Assembly: GCA_963802375.1 (NCBI GenBank)
Contig: CAWDIJ010000005.1
Location: forward strand, 186,001-250,000
Source of the DNA: JACDAN01 sp963802375
Lineage (GTDB): Bacteria; Actinomycetota; Thermoleophilia; Gaiellales; Gaiellaceae
Reading direction: 5' to 3'
DNA length: 64,000 bases
In this document: positions 8,352 through 16,524 of the stretch, piece by piece
How the letters are laid out: every line of letters starts with the position of its first letter
How positions within the stretch are numbered: the first letter of the stretch is position 1
The notes under the pieces: model-generated
The model's database searches: none
Seen by the model: only the letters and a program-made list of their open reading frames with translations
What the model was told of the DNA's origin: nothing
Position numbers and translations under genes: made by a program

Positions 8352-9230
8352 ATGCAGGCCGAGCCCGAGCACGCCAGGCGGTCGGGGGCTGAGGGGACAG
8401 CAGGACCGCCTACACGAGAGCGTACGCGGCGGTCCCGACGTTGCCGGACGGTCTGCAATGGGCCGAGCGTCGCCGCGTGGCTCAAGGGCGGTCGCAACAC
8501 GGGCACGGTGCCCGCGCTGCGCGCGTTCTTCAACGACGCCACGAGTGTCCCGGCCGGTCGTCTCGTCGATCGCAACCCGTTCGCGAAGCTCGGGCTGCGC
8601 ACGAGCCGGGGACGTCGCGACACGCAGCCGCCGACGCACGTCGAGATCGCACGCTTCGTCGCGCTCGCCGACGAGTTGACGCCGCCCAGCTTCGCCGCCT
8701 ACCTCGACGTCGGCATCCACGAAGGGATGCGAAGCGGCGAACTCGACGCGCTGCGCTGGGAGAAGATCGACTTCCAGGTCGGGACGATCCTCGTCGACGA
8801 GCAGTGGAACTCGCTCGAGCGCGCCTTCACGCCGCCGAAGCACGGCTCCGTCCGAACGATCGCGCTGACCGATCCGGCACGCGAACGGCTGCTCTCGCTG
8901 CCGCGTGAGTCAGAGTTCGCCTTCACAACGCTGCGCGGCTCGCACTACCGACCGTCGTCACGCTCGCATCACTGGAACCGCGTGCGCTGCTCAGCGGGCC
9001 TCGGGAACGTCGACCTCTACACGTCGACGCGGCACTACTTCGGCTGGTACGCCTGGAACGTGCTCGAACTCGACGCGCGCGACATTGCGCTGCACTTCGG
9101 CCACCAAGACGGCGGCGAACTCGTGCGCAAGCTGTACGGGCACCCCGACGCGAGACTCGCCCGCGAGCGCGTGCGGGAGGCGTTCCGGCAGCCACCCGCC
9201 CCACAGGTGCCTCTGCTCGCAGTTAGCTGA
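8352..9230 (+). CDS. tyrosine recombinase (phage-type integrase), N-terminus probably damaged
   Basis: The C-terminal catalytic domain is clear: HEGMRSGELDALRW (first Arg), PKHGSVRTI (Lys), STRHYFGWY (Arg-His), HFGHQDGGELVRKLYGHPD with nucleophile Tyr. PALRAFFNDA and DRNPFAKLGL are typical of the family's middle region. The first 40-50 residues read from 8352 look non-coding, while another frame over 8395-8460 reads AYTRAYAAVPTLPDGLQWAE, which fits the missing N-terminal part better. The gene is therefore probably a frameshifted remnant, and its true start is uncertain. It lies at the far end of the segment that begins at tRNA-Arg. Confidence 0.75.
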   Translation: MQAEPEHARRSGAEGTAGPPTRERTRRSRRCRTVCNGPSVAAWLKGGRNTGTVPALRAFFNDATSVPAGRLVDRNPFAKLGLRTSRGRRDTQPPTHVEIARFVALADELTPPSFAAYLDVGIHEGMRSGELDALRWEKIDFQVGTILVDEQWNSLERAFTPPKHGSVRTIALTDPARERLLSLPRESEFAFTTLRGSHYRPSSRSHHWNRVRCSAGLGNVDLYTSTRHYFGWYAWNVLELDARDIALHFGHQDGGELVRKLYGHPDARLARERVREAFRQPPAPQVPLLAVS

Positions 9231-9239
9231 TCAGCATCG

Positions 9240-9425
9240 TCAGCAATGCGAGCAATGCTTCTTGTCGCGAGGCGCTTCACTCGCTGGCATCAGCTTGTAG
9301 TTCGACGGGTGCAGCCCGCTATGCCACGACCCGCTCAACCAGCGGCAATCTTCCTCGTGGATCCTCCCGGCTGGCTTCATGTTCACCCAGACCTTGCGCT
9401 CCCCAGCTCGGTGAATCGACGACAC
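9240..9425 (-). CDS. 61-residue Cys/His-rich protein, possible zinc-binding
   Basis: A TAGACT -10 box (9437-9432) lies 6 nt before a GTG start, the leaderless pattern seen for other genes here, so this small ORF is probably real. The product has HEEDCRWL and ends KHCSHC, a spacing compatible with one metal site. No family was recognised with confidence. It is convergent with the recombinase gene and may be cargo of the accessory segment. The rest of the 9231-9533 gap holds only its promoter and the candidate att repeat. Confidence 0.5.
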   Translation of the reverse strand: MSSIHRAGERKVWVNMKPAGRIHEEDCRWLSGSWHSGLHPSNYKLMPASEAPRDKKHCSHC

Positions 9426-9515
9426 ACACTGAGTCTAGGCAGGCCACGGCGCCCGAGCCACTGTTGAGTCACGGCGTGAGTCACGACCCTTCGATTTGCA
9501 GGGATCCTGTTATAT

Positions 9516-9525
9516 CGGGCGCATC
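9516..9525 (+). repeat. candidate att repeat, distal side
   Basis: CGGGCGCATC, identical to the tRNA-Arg 3' end at 5995-6004, lies just beyond the recombinase and small ORF, 9 bp from the end of the next core gene. If real, it marks the other border of a segment of about 3.5 kb. Confidence 0.3.
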
Positions 9526-9533
9526 TCGCCGAC

Positions 9534-9929
9534 CTACTGGAGGTCAGCCGCGAAACGGCTGAAGCCGGCGTAAAGGTCGTGCACGCGGACCGGTGCGTCC
9601 CCCAGCAGTTGCGCCTTCCCGCGAATCTGCTCGAGCGCGGCCTCGCTCGCGTCGCCGTACACGTCGACCTCTCTGAGCTTCAGCAGGTCGGCGAATCTGC
9701 GGAAGACGGGGCCGGCGACCGTCAGGTGGTGCTCCAGCGACGCCGAGTCCGGGTGGATCTGGACGACCGTCATCCGCGTACCCGCCTCGTCGAAATAGAT
9801 GTCGTACGCGAGCGGCTCGGCCTCGTTCTCCTCGACAAAGGCGACCAGATCCACGACCCCTGCCTTCACCTCCTCGAGCTTCCCGACGTGGATGTCGGAG
9901 CTGTCGACGACGAGCAGCAGGCTCGACAT
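9534..9929 (-). CDS. antibiotic biosynthesis monooxygenase (ABM)-fold protein
   Basis: 131 residues starting at ATG 9929, two bases after the ygfZ stop. The pattern LLVVDSSDIHVGKLEEVKAGVVDLVAF..., then EPLAYDIYFDE and QIHPDSASLEHHL, matches the small dimeric ABM ferredoxin-like fold (EPLxYxxY and the SxExH element). Family members act on quinol-like or haem substrates or are non-catalytic; the substrate cannot be told. Operon partner of ygfZ. Confidence 0.7.
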   Translation of the reverse strand: MSSLLLVVDSSDIHVGKLEEVKAGVVDLVAFVEENEAEPLAYDIYFDEAGTRMTVVQIHPDSASLEHHLTVAGPVFRRFADLLKLREVDVYGDASEAALEQIRGKAQLLGDAPVRVHDLYAGFSRFAADLQ

Positions 9930-9931
9930 CG

Positions 9932-10693
9932 TCAGCGGCTCCTGGCAGGCGCACCGTCGACCGTGAGCGCCGTGTCGCGAGGCACCGCCGTGCGGACGTA
10001 GGCGAGCGCGAGGCCAGGGACCGAGCTCGTGACCCGGCCGACGGCCTTCTCGCCGTCGAAGACCTCGGTCTCGGGCGCCGGAGCTCCCTCGACCTCGAGG
10101 ACGCGGAGCTCCCTGTTCGCCTTCCCGCGGTAGTGGAGCCGCGCGACCGGCTCCTGCCCGGGGTAGCAACCCTTCTCGGGCGCGAAGCTGATGTGGGTCT
10201 CGTGGAGCCCGGCCTCCGCAGGGAGCACGCGATCGTCGATCTCGCTGCCCCAGCGCGGACGGCGCGCCAGGATCCGCATGCGCTCCAGGTCCTCGTCCGC
10301 AACGACCTCGGCCGGCGGCCCGGCGTCCAGCATTTCGACGGCCGGAGCACCGTACTCGTTGTTCGGGATGCCGTCGCCCTCACCGAAGACGACGAGCGAG
10401 GTGTGTTCCTCCGGCTCGATCTCGACCTTCGCCGCGAAGCGGGCACGCCTGAGCGCTGCCTCGAGCGCGGCGCCGAGGCCGGGCTCGGTCAGGAGCAGGA
10501 AGTCGCCCTCGCCGCGACGGACCACCGTCATCGGCGCGATCACGCGGCCCTTGGGTGTCAGAAGCAGCGCCTCGCAAGGCGCCTTCGCGACCTCGTTCGA
10601 GAGCATGCGGTCGAGGAAGTCCGCGGCGTCCGGTCCACGGACGGCGACGTAGTCGCGCGGGCGGAGGGCAGCCGTCGGCGTCACGATCTCCAT
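9932..10693 (-). CDS. ygfZ: tRNA-modifying/Fe-S folate-binding protein YgfZ
   Basis: 253 residues. The family signature KGCYPGQEPVAR is present near residue 175, preceded by a GcvT-like N-terminal domain (DFLDRMLSNEV, LLLTPKGRVIAPM). YgfZ/IBA57 proteins support assembly or repair of certain [4Fe-4S] enzymes in a folate-dependent way; LipA, encoded at 22.6 kb, is a known beneficiary in other organisms. Start ATG 10693 lies 7 nt after TACACT, so the transcript is probably leaderless. Confidence 0.88.
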   Translation of the reverse strand: MEIVTPTAALRPRDYVAVRGPDAADFLDRMLSNEVAKAPCEALLLTPKGRVIAPMTVVRRGEGDFLLLTEPGLGAALEAALRRARFAAKVEIEPEEHTSLVVFGEGDGIPNNEYGAPAVEMLDAGPPAEVVADEDLERMRILARRPRWGSEIDDRVLPAEAGLHETHISFAPEKGCYPGQEPVARLHYRGKANRELRVLEVEGAPAPETEVFDGEKAVGRVTSSVPGLALAYVRTAVPRDTALTVDGAPARSR

Positions 10694-10699
10694 GCGAAC

Positions 10700-10706
10700 T
10701 AGTGTA
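10700..10706. promoter_or_regulatory. overlapping divergent -10 elements of ygfZ and the sulfite-oxidase-like gene
   Basis: The 7 bp TAGTGTA reads TAGTGT on the plus strand (8 nt before ATG 10714) and TACACT on the minus strand (7 nt before ATG 10693). The same few bases could serve two leaderless promoters in opposite directions. Confidence 0.5.
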
Positions 10707-10713
10707 GGAACCG

Positions 10714-11320
10714 ATGTTCCGGTCGCGGGCGATGCGCAAGGTGGAGGAGGCCGGCTACGACCCCGACCGCCTCCCGCCGGGGCAGTACCTGACCGAGAAG
10801 TGGCCCGTCCTCCATGCCGGAACCGTGCCCAACACGGACCTGGCCGACCTGGGACTTCAGGGTCTTCGGCGAGGTCGAGAATCCGATCACGCTCTCCTGG
10901 GAGGAGTTCACGGCGCTGCCTGCGCGCGAGATCACGACCGACATCCACTGTGTCACGCGCTGGAGCCGCTTCGACACGACCTTCAAGGGCGTCCACTGGA
11001 GCGAGCTGGCGAAGCTCGTGAGGCCGAAGCCGAGTGCCCGGTACGTCGTCGCGCACGCGGAGCAGGACTTCACCGCGAACGTCCCGCTGTCGGCGCTCGA
11101 GGACGACGAGGCGCTGCTGGCCTACGAAGCCGACGGCGAGCAGCTCACACCCGAGCACGGCTGGCCGCTGCGCCTCGTGATCCCCAAGCGCTACTTCTGG
11201 AAGAGCGCCAAGTGGCTCCGAGGCATTGAGCTGCTCGACCACGACGAGCCGGGTTTCTGGGAGCGCCTCGGCTACCACAACGAGGCGGACTTCTGGAAAG
11301 AGGAGCGGTACGGCTTCTGA
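10714..11320 (+). pseudogene. sulfite-oxidase-like molybdopterin-dependent enzyme, apparent single frameshift
   Basis: The N-terminal part (RLPPGQYLTEKWPVLHAG, VPNTDLAD) and the main part (WDFRVFGEVENPITLSWEEF, TDIHCVTRWSRFDTTFKG, PEHGWPLRLVIPKRYFWKS) are in different frames. Deleting one base in the CCTGGG stretch at 10848-10853 gives one protein of about 201 residues. The Cys in DIHCVTRW is the expected molybdenum ligand. Family members are oxidoreductases of the YedY/sulfite oxidase fold. Apart from the single break the sequence is well conserved, so a sequence error is as likely as true inactivation. Confidence 0.82.
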
Positions 11321-11326
11321 CGTGAA

Positions 11327-11349
11327 GAGGGCGCCTCGTCGGCGCCCCC
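11327..11349. terminator. hairpin between convergent genes
   Basis: GGGCGCC-N5-GGCGCCC lies between the sulfite-oxidase-like gene (ends 11320) and the protease gene (ends 11375, opposite strand). It could end both transcripts. Confidence 0.6.
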
Positions 11350-11374
11350 TTCCGATCTCACTATTCGCCGCGGG

Positions 11375-12319
11375 TTACGCGCGGTAGAAGAGCCAAGCGT
11401 CCTGCATGCGGGCGACCTGACCCGTCGTGAACTGGTTGTAACAAGCGTCGTACGAGTAGTCCATGTAGTTGTGGATCGAGTCGAGCCCAGGCTCCCGGCA
11501 GCTGTCCTGGCCGATGGGGCATCCGTTCGTCGCGATCCGCTGAGGCGGCGTGTCGTCCACGTAGTCGCCCCAGTTGTTGCACGCACCGTTGAAGACGTGG
11601 TGCAGGTTGATCCAGTGCCCCGCCTCGTGCGTGGCGGTGTGGCCGAGGTCGTACCGGCCAGCGTACGTGCTCGAGGCACCCGGCATCGACTCCCAGTCGA
11701 CGACGATGCCGTCCAGATACTGCTGCCCGCCGGAGAGCCCCGGGAAGTACGCCCAGCCGAGGTAGGCGCCGGCGGTGGTGGAGTACAGGTTCAGCGCGTT
11801 CAAGCCGCCTTGGCGAAGGGCCTGCTTCATCGCCCGCTCGCCCGAGGTGGTCGGCCCTGCGAAATACCATTCCGCGTTGTCGGTCCTCGTAACTCCCTCG
11901 AGCTCGAACGAGAAGCCCGTGGCAGCGCCCCCGTAGAACCCGGCGAACGCGGCGTTCAGGACCCGCATCTGCTCGGCGATGACCTTGCTCGAGATGTTCC
12001 CGACACCACCCGCGTGGACGACGTGGAAGTAGACCGGAATCGTGGCGCGGAACGACTTGCCACCCTTGCCCTTCGCGTTTGCGGGCAGCTCTTTGACGAT
12101 CTGGGTGAGTGCGGGCTCTCGGGCGACATCGCCGCGAGCGGATGCTGCGACCGACTCGAGCCCATTCAGCCCGTCGAAGATGGTCGGCTCGCAGGCCGAC
12201 TCGCCGTGCGAGGTTCCCGCCGCCGCAGGCGTGACGGTTGCCGCGGCATACAGGCCGATGGCGAGCGTGATCGCGATCACGATCCGCCACGGCGCCGGCC
12301 GCTGACGTACGTGGTGCAT
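11375..12319 (-). CDS. secreted pappalysin-type (M43-like) zinc metalloprotease
   Basis: About 314 residues from ATG 12319; an in-frame ATG 15 bases upstream is less likely because GGGGGGAG sits directly before the chosen start. A signal peptide (RIVIAITLAIGLYAAATV) precedes the protease domain. HEAGHWINLHH is the extended metzincin zinc site, and NYMDYSYDACYNQFT contains the Met-turn. The Cys residues around GACNNWGDYVDDTP and NGCPIGQDSC match the conserved disulfides of pappalysins. The substrate is unknown. Confidence 0.88.
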   Translation of the reverse strand: MHHVRQRPAPWRIVIAITLAIGLYAAATVTPAAAGTSHGESACEPTIFDGLNGLESVAASARGDVAREPALTQIVKELPANAKGKGGKSFRATIPVYFHVVHAGGVGNISSKVIAEQMRVLNAAFAGFYGGAATGFSFELEGVTRTDNAEWYFAGPTTSGERAMKQALRQGGLNALNLYSTTAGAYLGWAYFPGLSGGQQYLDGIVVDWESMPGASSTYAGRYDLGHTATHEAGHWINLHHVFNGACNNWGDYVDDTPPQRIATNGCPIGQDSCREPGLDSIHNYMDYSYDACYNQFTTGQVARMQDAWLFYRA

Positions 12320-12420
12320 GTACTCCCCCCTCATGAGTGAACGACCGCGTTTCGAGGCGAAAAGGTAGCGCGGATCGGCTCAGGGCGAGAGATCCCTCGA
12401 ACGGGGCATGGGACGGCATG

Positions 12421-12501
12421 CGAAACCCGCCGATACCGGGGGAACCACCTCACCCACCCCTCATGAGGCGCCCCTTCCTGGGACGCCTCAACTGAGAGAC
12501 T
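12421..12501 (+). promoter_or_regulatory. structured 5' leader of the DUF4260 gene
   Basis: Between the divergent protease start and the DUF4260 gene lies a stretch with CCGGGGGAACCACC followed by a strong hairpin (TGAGGCG at 12464-12470 pairing with CGCCTCA at 12484-12490). A terminator-like hairpin follows at 12502. This is the layout of an attenuator or riboswitch, but no known class could be assigned; the GGGGGAACC block recalls the c-di-AMP (ydaO) motif, whose other conserved blocks are missing. Confidence 0.35.
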
Positions 12502-12532
12502 GAGACCGGCTCCCTAGCCGGTCTCTTTCTTT
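12502..12532 (+). terminator. intrinsic terminator just upstream of the DUF4260 gene
   Basis: GAGACCGGCT-CCCT-AGCCGGTCTC is followed by TTTCTTT, the best-formed intrinsic terminator in the window. It ends 18 bp before a start codon on the same strand, with the RBS (GGAGG) in between, so read-through or attenuation may control that gene. Confidence 0.65.
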
Positions 12533-12549
12533 CTCGCGGAGGTGTTCAG

Positions 12550-12900
12550 ATGAGTGTCCGCCTGCTGCTTCGCCTCGAAGGGCTTGCGATTGGCGCCGGG
12601 GCGGTAGCGCTCTACGTCGACGGGGACCACAGTTGGTGGCTGTTCGCGCTCCTCGCGCTCGCTCCCGACCTCGCGTTTGCTGCGTACGCGCTGGGTCCCT
12701 CGGTTGGCGCGGCCGCGTACAACCTCCTGCACAACCTCGTCTTGCCGATCGCGCTCGGGACTGCATCCTTTCTCTGGGATTCCGACTGGGGCGTTGCCGT
12801 GGCGCTCGTGTGGCTCACGCACATCGGCGTGGACCGGCTCCTCGGCTACGGCCTGAAGTACGCGACCGCCTTCAAGGACACGCACCTCCAGCGCGTCTAA
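12550..12900 (+). CDS. DUF4260 family membrane protein
   Basis: 116 residues, with GGAGG 8 bp before the ATG. RLEGLAIGAGAVALY, HSWWLFALLALAPDLAFAAY, YNLLHNLVLPIALG and HIGVDRLLGYGLKY are the diagnostic blocks of DUF4260. About four membrane helices are predicted. The family has no known function. A terminator hairpin in its own leader suggests conditional expression. Confidence 0.85.
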   Translation: MSVRLLLRLEGLAIGAGAVALYVDGDHSWWLFALLALAPDLAFAAYALGPSVGAAAYNLLHNLVLPIALGTASFLWDSDWGVAVALVWLTHIGVDRLLGYGLKYATAFKDTHLQRV

Positions 12901-13168
12901 GGCGCGCCCGACGTGTCCCCTCCGGCGGTGTCCTGGTGCCTGGCACCAGACCGTGCAGCCTTCTTCCAGGTGACGTGTCCCAGCACCTGACCGGTTCGGG
13001 CAGGGCTGGACATGTCCGCACTCCCACGCTCGTTGCTGGCCGGAACGGCCAAGCCGACCGCGCAACCACGGCGCGGGACAGCTCCCTCGGAGCCATGACG
13101 AGTGTCTGACACTCGTCGTGGCGCAACGGCCCTGGCTCGGCCAGGCACTGAAGCATGAGTTGAAACGA
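12901..13168. other. gene-free stretch with palindromic repeats
   Basis: No credible coding sequence is seen on either strand. The stretch carries TGGTGCC-T-GGCACCA (12934-12948), CAGGTG-N11-CACCTG near 12967, and the palindrome at 13097-13117 whose surroundings recur inside nuoG. Confidence 0.6.
13072..13117. repeat. palindromic repeat, intergenic copy
   Basis: GACGAGTGTC-T-GACACTCGTC (13097-13117) has perfect 10-bp arms. Read on the minus strand, it and its flank (GTGTCAGACACTCGTCATG, then CTCCGAGGGA) match 49817-49849 inside nuoG at all but about two of 33 positions. This marks a dispersed repeat family. Confidence 0.75.
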
Positions 13169-13194
13169 CGGAGGCCGGCTTGCGCCGGCCTCCG
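13169..13194 (-). terminator. terminator of groES-groEL
   Basis: CGGAGGCCGGC-TTGC-GCCGGCCTCCG lies 27 bp after the groEL stop on the minus strand. Flanking TGAAACG/CGTTTCA extends the stem. Confidence 0.7.
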
Positions 13195-13220
13195 TTTCAA
13201 GCAGTGAGCCCGGGGGCTCG

Positions 13221-14846
<1,626 letters not shown>

Positions 14847-14873
14847 TCAGTTTCCTCCGTCTGTTTCGGTGGG

Positions 14874-15215
14874 TCAGGCGCTTGCGCCCGCCATCTCCTT
14901 CTTCTTGCCGGCGGACTTCTTGCCGCCGCCCGCCACCTTCGCCAGGACGTCCGACTCGCGGAGGATCAGGTACTCGTCGCTTCCGACCTTGATCTCCGTC
15001 CCGCCGTACTTCGAGAAGACGATCTCGTCGCCCGCGGCGACTTCCATGCCGACGAACTCTCCGTCTTCGTCGCGCGTGCCCGGGCCCACCGCGAGGACAC
15101 GGCCGCGCTGCGGCTTCTCCTTCGCGGTGTCGGGCAGCACGATCCCGCTGACCGTCTGCTCCTCCTCGTCGAGGACCTCGACGATGAGACGGTCGCCAAG
15201 CGGCTGCAAATCCAT
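14874..15215 (-). CDS. groES: co-chaperonin GroES
   Basis: 113 residues from ATG 15215, preceded by AGGAGGT. MDLQPLGDRLIVEVLDEEE, SGIVLPDTAKEKPQRGRVLAVGPG and VVFSKYGGTEIK-type motifs are standard. The C-terminus carries a Lys-rich extension (KKSAGKKKEMAGASA) of about 15 residues beyond the usual end. Confidence 0.95.
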   Translation of the reverse strand: MDLQPLGDRLIVEVLDEEEQTVSGIVLPDTAKEKPQRGRVLAVGPGTRDEDGEFVGMEVAAGDEIVFSKYGGTEIKVGSDEYLILRESDVLAKVAGGGKKSAGKKKEMAGASA

Positions 15216-15253
15216 CAACCGACCTCCTGTTTCTCGAGACTTTGTGACAGCTA

Positions 15254-15280
15254 CTGGCACTCGTAGGGGGAGAGTGCCGG
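15254..15280 (-). promoter_or_regulatory. CIRCE element (HrcA operator)
   Basis: TGGCACTC-N9-GAGTGCCGG lies between the groES promoter and start. It matches the CIRCE consensus (TTAGCACTC-N9-GAGTGCTAA) in the core GCACTC/GAGTGC with exact 9-bp spacing. Confidence 0.85.
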
Positions 15281-15283
15281 GGC

Positions 15284-15313
15284 ATTGTAACGGGGATTCA
15301 GTGGCCCGCGCAA
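15284..15313 (-). promoter_or_regulatory. groESL promoter
   Basis: On the minus strand TTGCGC (15313-15308) and TACAAT (15289-15284) are 18 bp apart, and CIRCE starts 4 bp downstream, so HrcA would cover the transcription start. Confidence 0.6.
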
Positions 15314-15349
15314 GCTCTCCCGGCACCACTTTGTTACAAAGCCTCACGT

Positions 15350-15790
15350 ATGGAGCGTGAGTTCTCGGCCGGCGGCGTCCTCGTCCGTCGATTCCGTGGC
15401 AGATGGTGGCTGGCCGCGATTCGGCCCGGCGGCAGGCCCGAGGGCATCTGGGCCCTCCCGAAGGGGAACATCGGACGCGGCGAGGACCCGGAGGCGACCG
15501 CCTTGCGGGAGGTCGCGGAGGAGACCGGGATCGAAGCGGTCTCGGCCGGGAAGCTGGGCGACGTCCGCTACGTGTACACCCGCGGCGGGCAGCGCATCTT
15601 CAAGATCGTGAGCTTCTACCTCCTCCGCTACCGCCGCGGCCGGATCGACGACATCCCGGAAGCGTTTCGCCACGAGGTCGACGAGGCGCGCTGGCTGCCG
15701 CTCGAGGAGGCACCGCGGCTCCTCGCCTACAGGAGCGAGCGCGAGATGGCCGAAAGGGCACTGACCGCCCTCCAGGAGGAAGCCGTATGA
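15350..15790 (+). CDS. Nudix hydrolase
   Basis: 146 residues with a complete Nudix box: GNIGRGEDPEATALREVAEE followed by TGI. Family members hydrolyse nucleoside diphosphates linked to other moieties; the short single-domain form and lack of extra motifs leave the substrate open (MutT-like or Ap4A-type). Divergent from groES; TACAAA lies 9 nt before the ATG. Confidence 0.9.
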   Translation: MEREFSAGGVLVRRFRGRWWLAAIRPGGRPEGIWALPKGNIGRGEDPEATALREVAEETGIEAVSAGKLGDVRYVYTRGGQRIFKIVSFYLLRYRRGRIDDIPEAFRHEVDEARWLPLEEAPRLLAYRSEREMAERALTALQEEAV

Positions 15791-15815
15791 TCCTGCGACC
15801 TCGCTCTTCGATTTG

Positions 15816-15843
15816 GTGGTGCCAGACGTAATTCTGGCACCAC
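15816..15843. repeat. inverted repeat between Nudix and ASCH genes
   Basis: GTGGTGCCAG-N8-CTGGCACCAC has perfect 10-bp arms. The core TGGTGCC/GGCACCA recurs at 12934-12948 and, with CGGTGCC/GGCACCG, at 41654-41674. Confidence 0.65.
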
Positions 15844-15856
15844 GTGCTTGGTGAAG

Positions 15857-16204
15857 ATGTACGCCCTGAACTTCTACTCGCCGATCGTGGCCGACCAGCT
15901 GCGGAGCCGCCGCAAGACGGCGACCATCCGCCTGGGCGACAAGTCGGCCAAGTACAAGAAGGGGATGATCGTCCAGGTTCTCGCCGGTGCCCGGTACAGC
16001 CCGCGCGACAAGATCTTCGACGCGGTCATCGACAAGGTCGAGGTGAAGACGATCGCCGAGCTCTCCCCGCGCGAGATCGAGCACGACAATCCGGAGATCC
16101 GGCGGACCGAGGAGATGCAGGACTTCCTCGGCCAGCTCTACAACAGGCCGATCGCCGCGGACGCCACCGTCACGGTGATTCGGTTCTCCGCGATCAAGCG
16201 CTAG
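15857..16204 (+). CDS. ASCH/PUA-like domain protein
   Basis: About 115 residues. I chose ATG 15857 over the GTG six bases upstream because the conserved region begins MYALNFYSPIVADQL. RRKTATIRLGDKS is the ASCH-type nucleic-acid-binding loop, followed by VDKVEVK-type strands. ASCH domains are thought to bind RNA; no catalytic site is apparent. The last 4 bp overlap the convergent zinc-ribbon gene. Confidence 0.72.
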   Translation: MYALNFYSPIVADQLRSRRKTATIRLGDKSAKYKKGMIVQVLAGARYSPRDKIFDAVIDKVEVKTIAELSPREIEHDNPEIRRTEEMQDFLGQLYNRPIAADATVTVIRFSAIKR

Positions 16205-16479
16205 CGCGCCGGCTTCCGGATCGCCGTGCCGAAGAGCTCGCGCGGCCGGATCTCCTCACCGCACGCCTCGCACTCCACGGTGAACGCCGACGTGAAGCGC
16301 GCCGCGCAGGAGGGGCAGCGCCAGCGCATCTCGCCTTCGCACTGCGGACAGGCGGCGGGCAGATCAGCTTCCCACTCCTCGAAGTAGCGCTGCGCGAAGC
16401 CGCAGCCGAGACAGACGGAGACCCAGTCGCCGAGGGTCTTCCGGCGTTCCTCCTTGAGCCAGTTCGAGGCCTCGCCCAT
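16201..16479 (-). CDS. zinc-ribbon protein of unknown function
   Basis: 92 residues with four CxxC knuckles (CLGC, CPQC, CPSC, CEAC), enough for two zinc sites. TAGTCT lies 6 nt before the ATG, again the leaderless pattern. No specific family recognised; small double zinc ribbons of this sort are often adaptor or RNA-associated proteins. Confidence 0.75.
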   Translation of the reverse strand: MGEASNWLKEERRKTLGDWVSVCLGCGFAQRYFEEWEADLPAACPQCEGEMRWRCPSCAARFTSAFTVECEACGEEIRPRELFGTAIRKPAR

Positions 16480-16508
16480 GAAAGGAGACTAGCCCTCGAC
16501 TGCGATCG

Positions 16509-16514
16509 TTAGAG
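16509..16514 (+). promoter_or_regulatory. -10 region of the E1 alpha gene
   Basis: CGTTAGAGTCCGACGCGC directly precedes ATG 16525. An almost identical string (CGTTAGATTCCGACCCGC) precedes ATG 61905, supporting a shared short-leader promoter type. Confidence 0.45.
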
Positions 16515-16524
16515 TCCGACGCGC

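Noticed and set aside
12421..12501. c-di-AMP (ydaO) riboswitch
   Set aside because: Only the GGGGGAACC block fits; the GGGTGAAT and GGTAGGG blocks are missing, so the class cannot be claimed.
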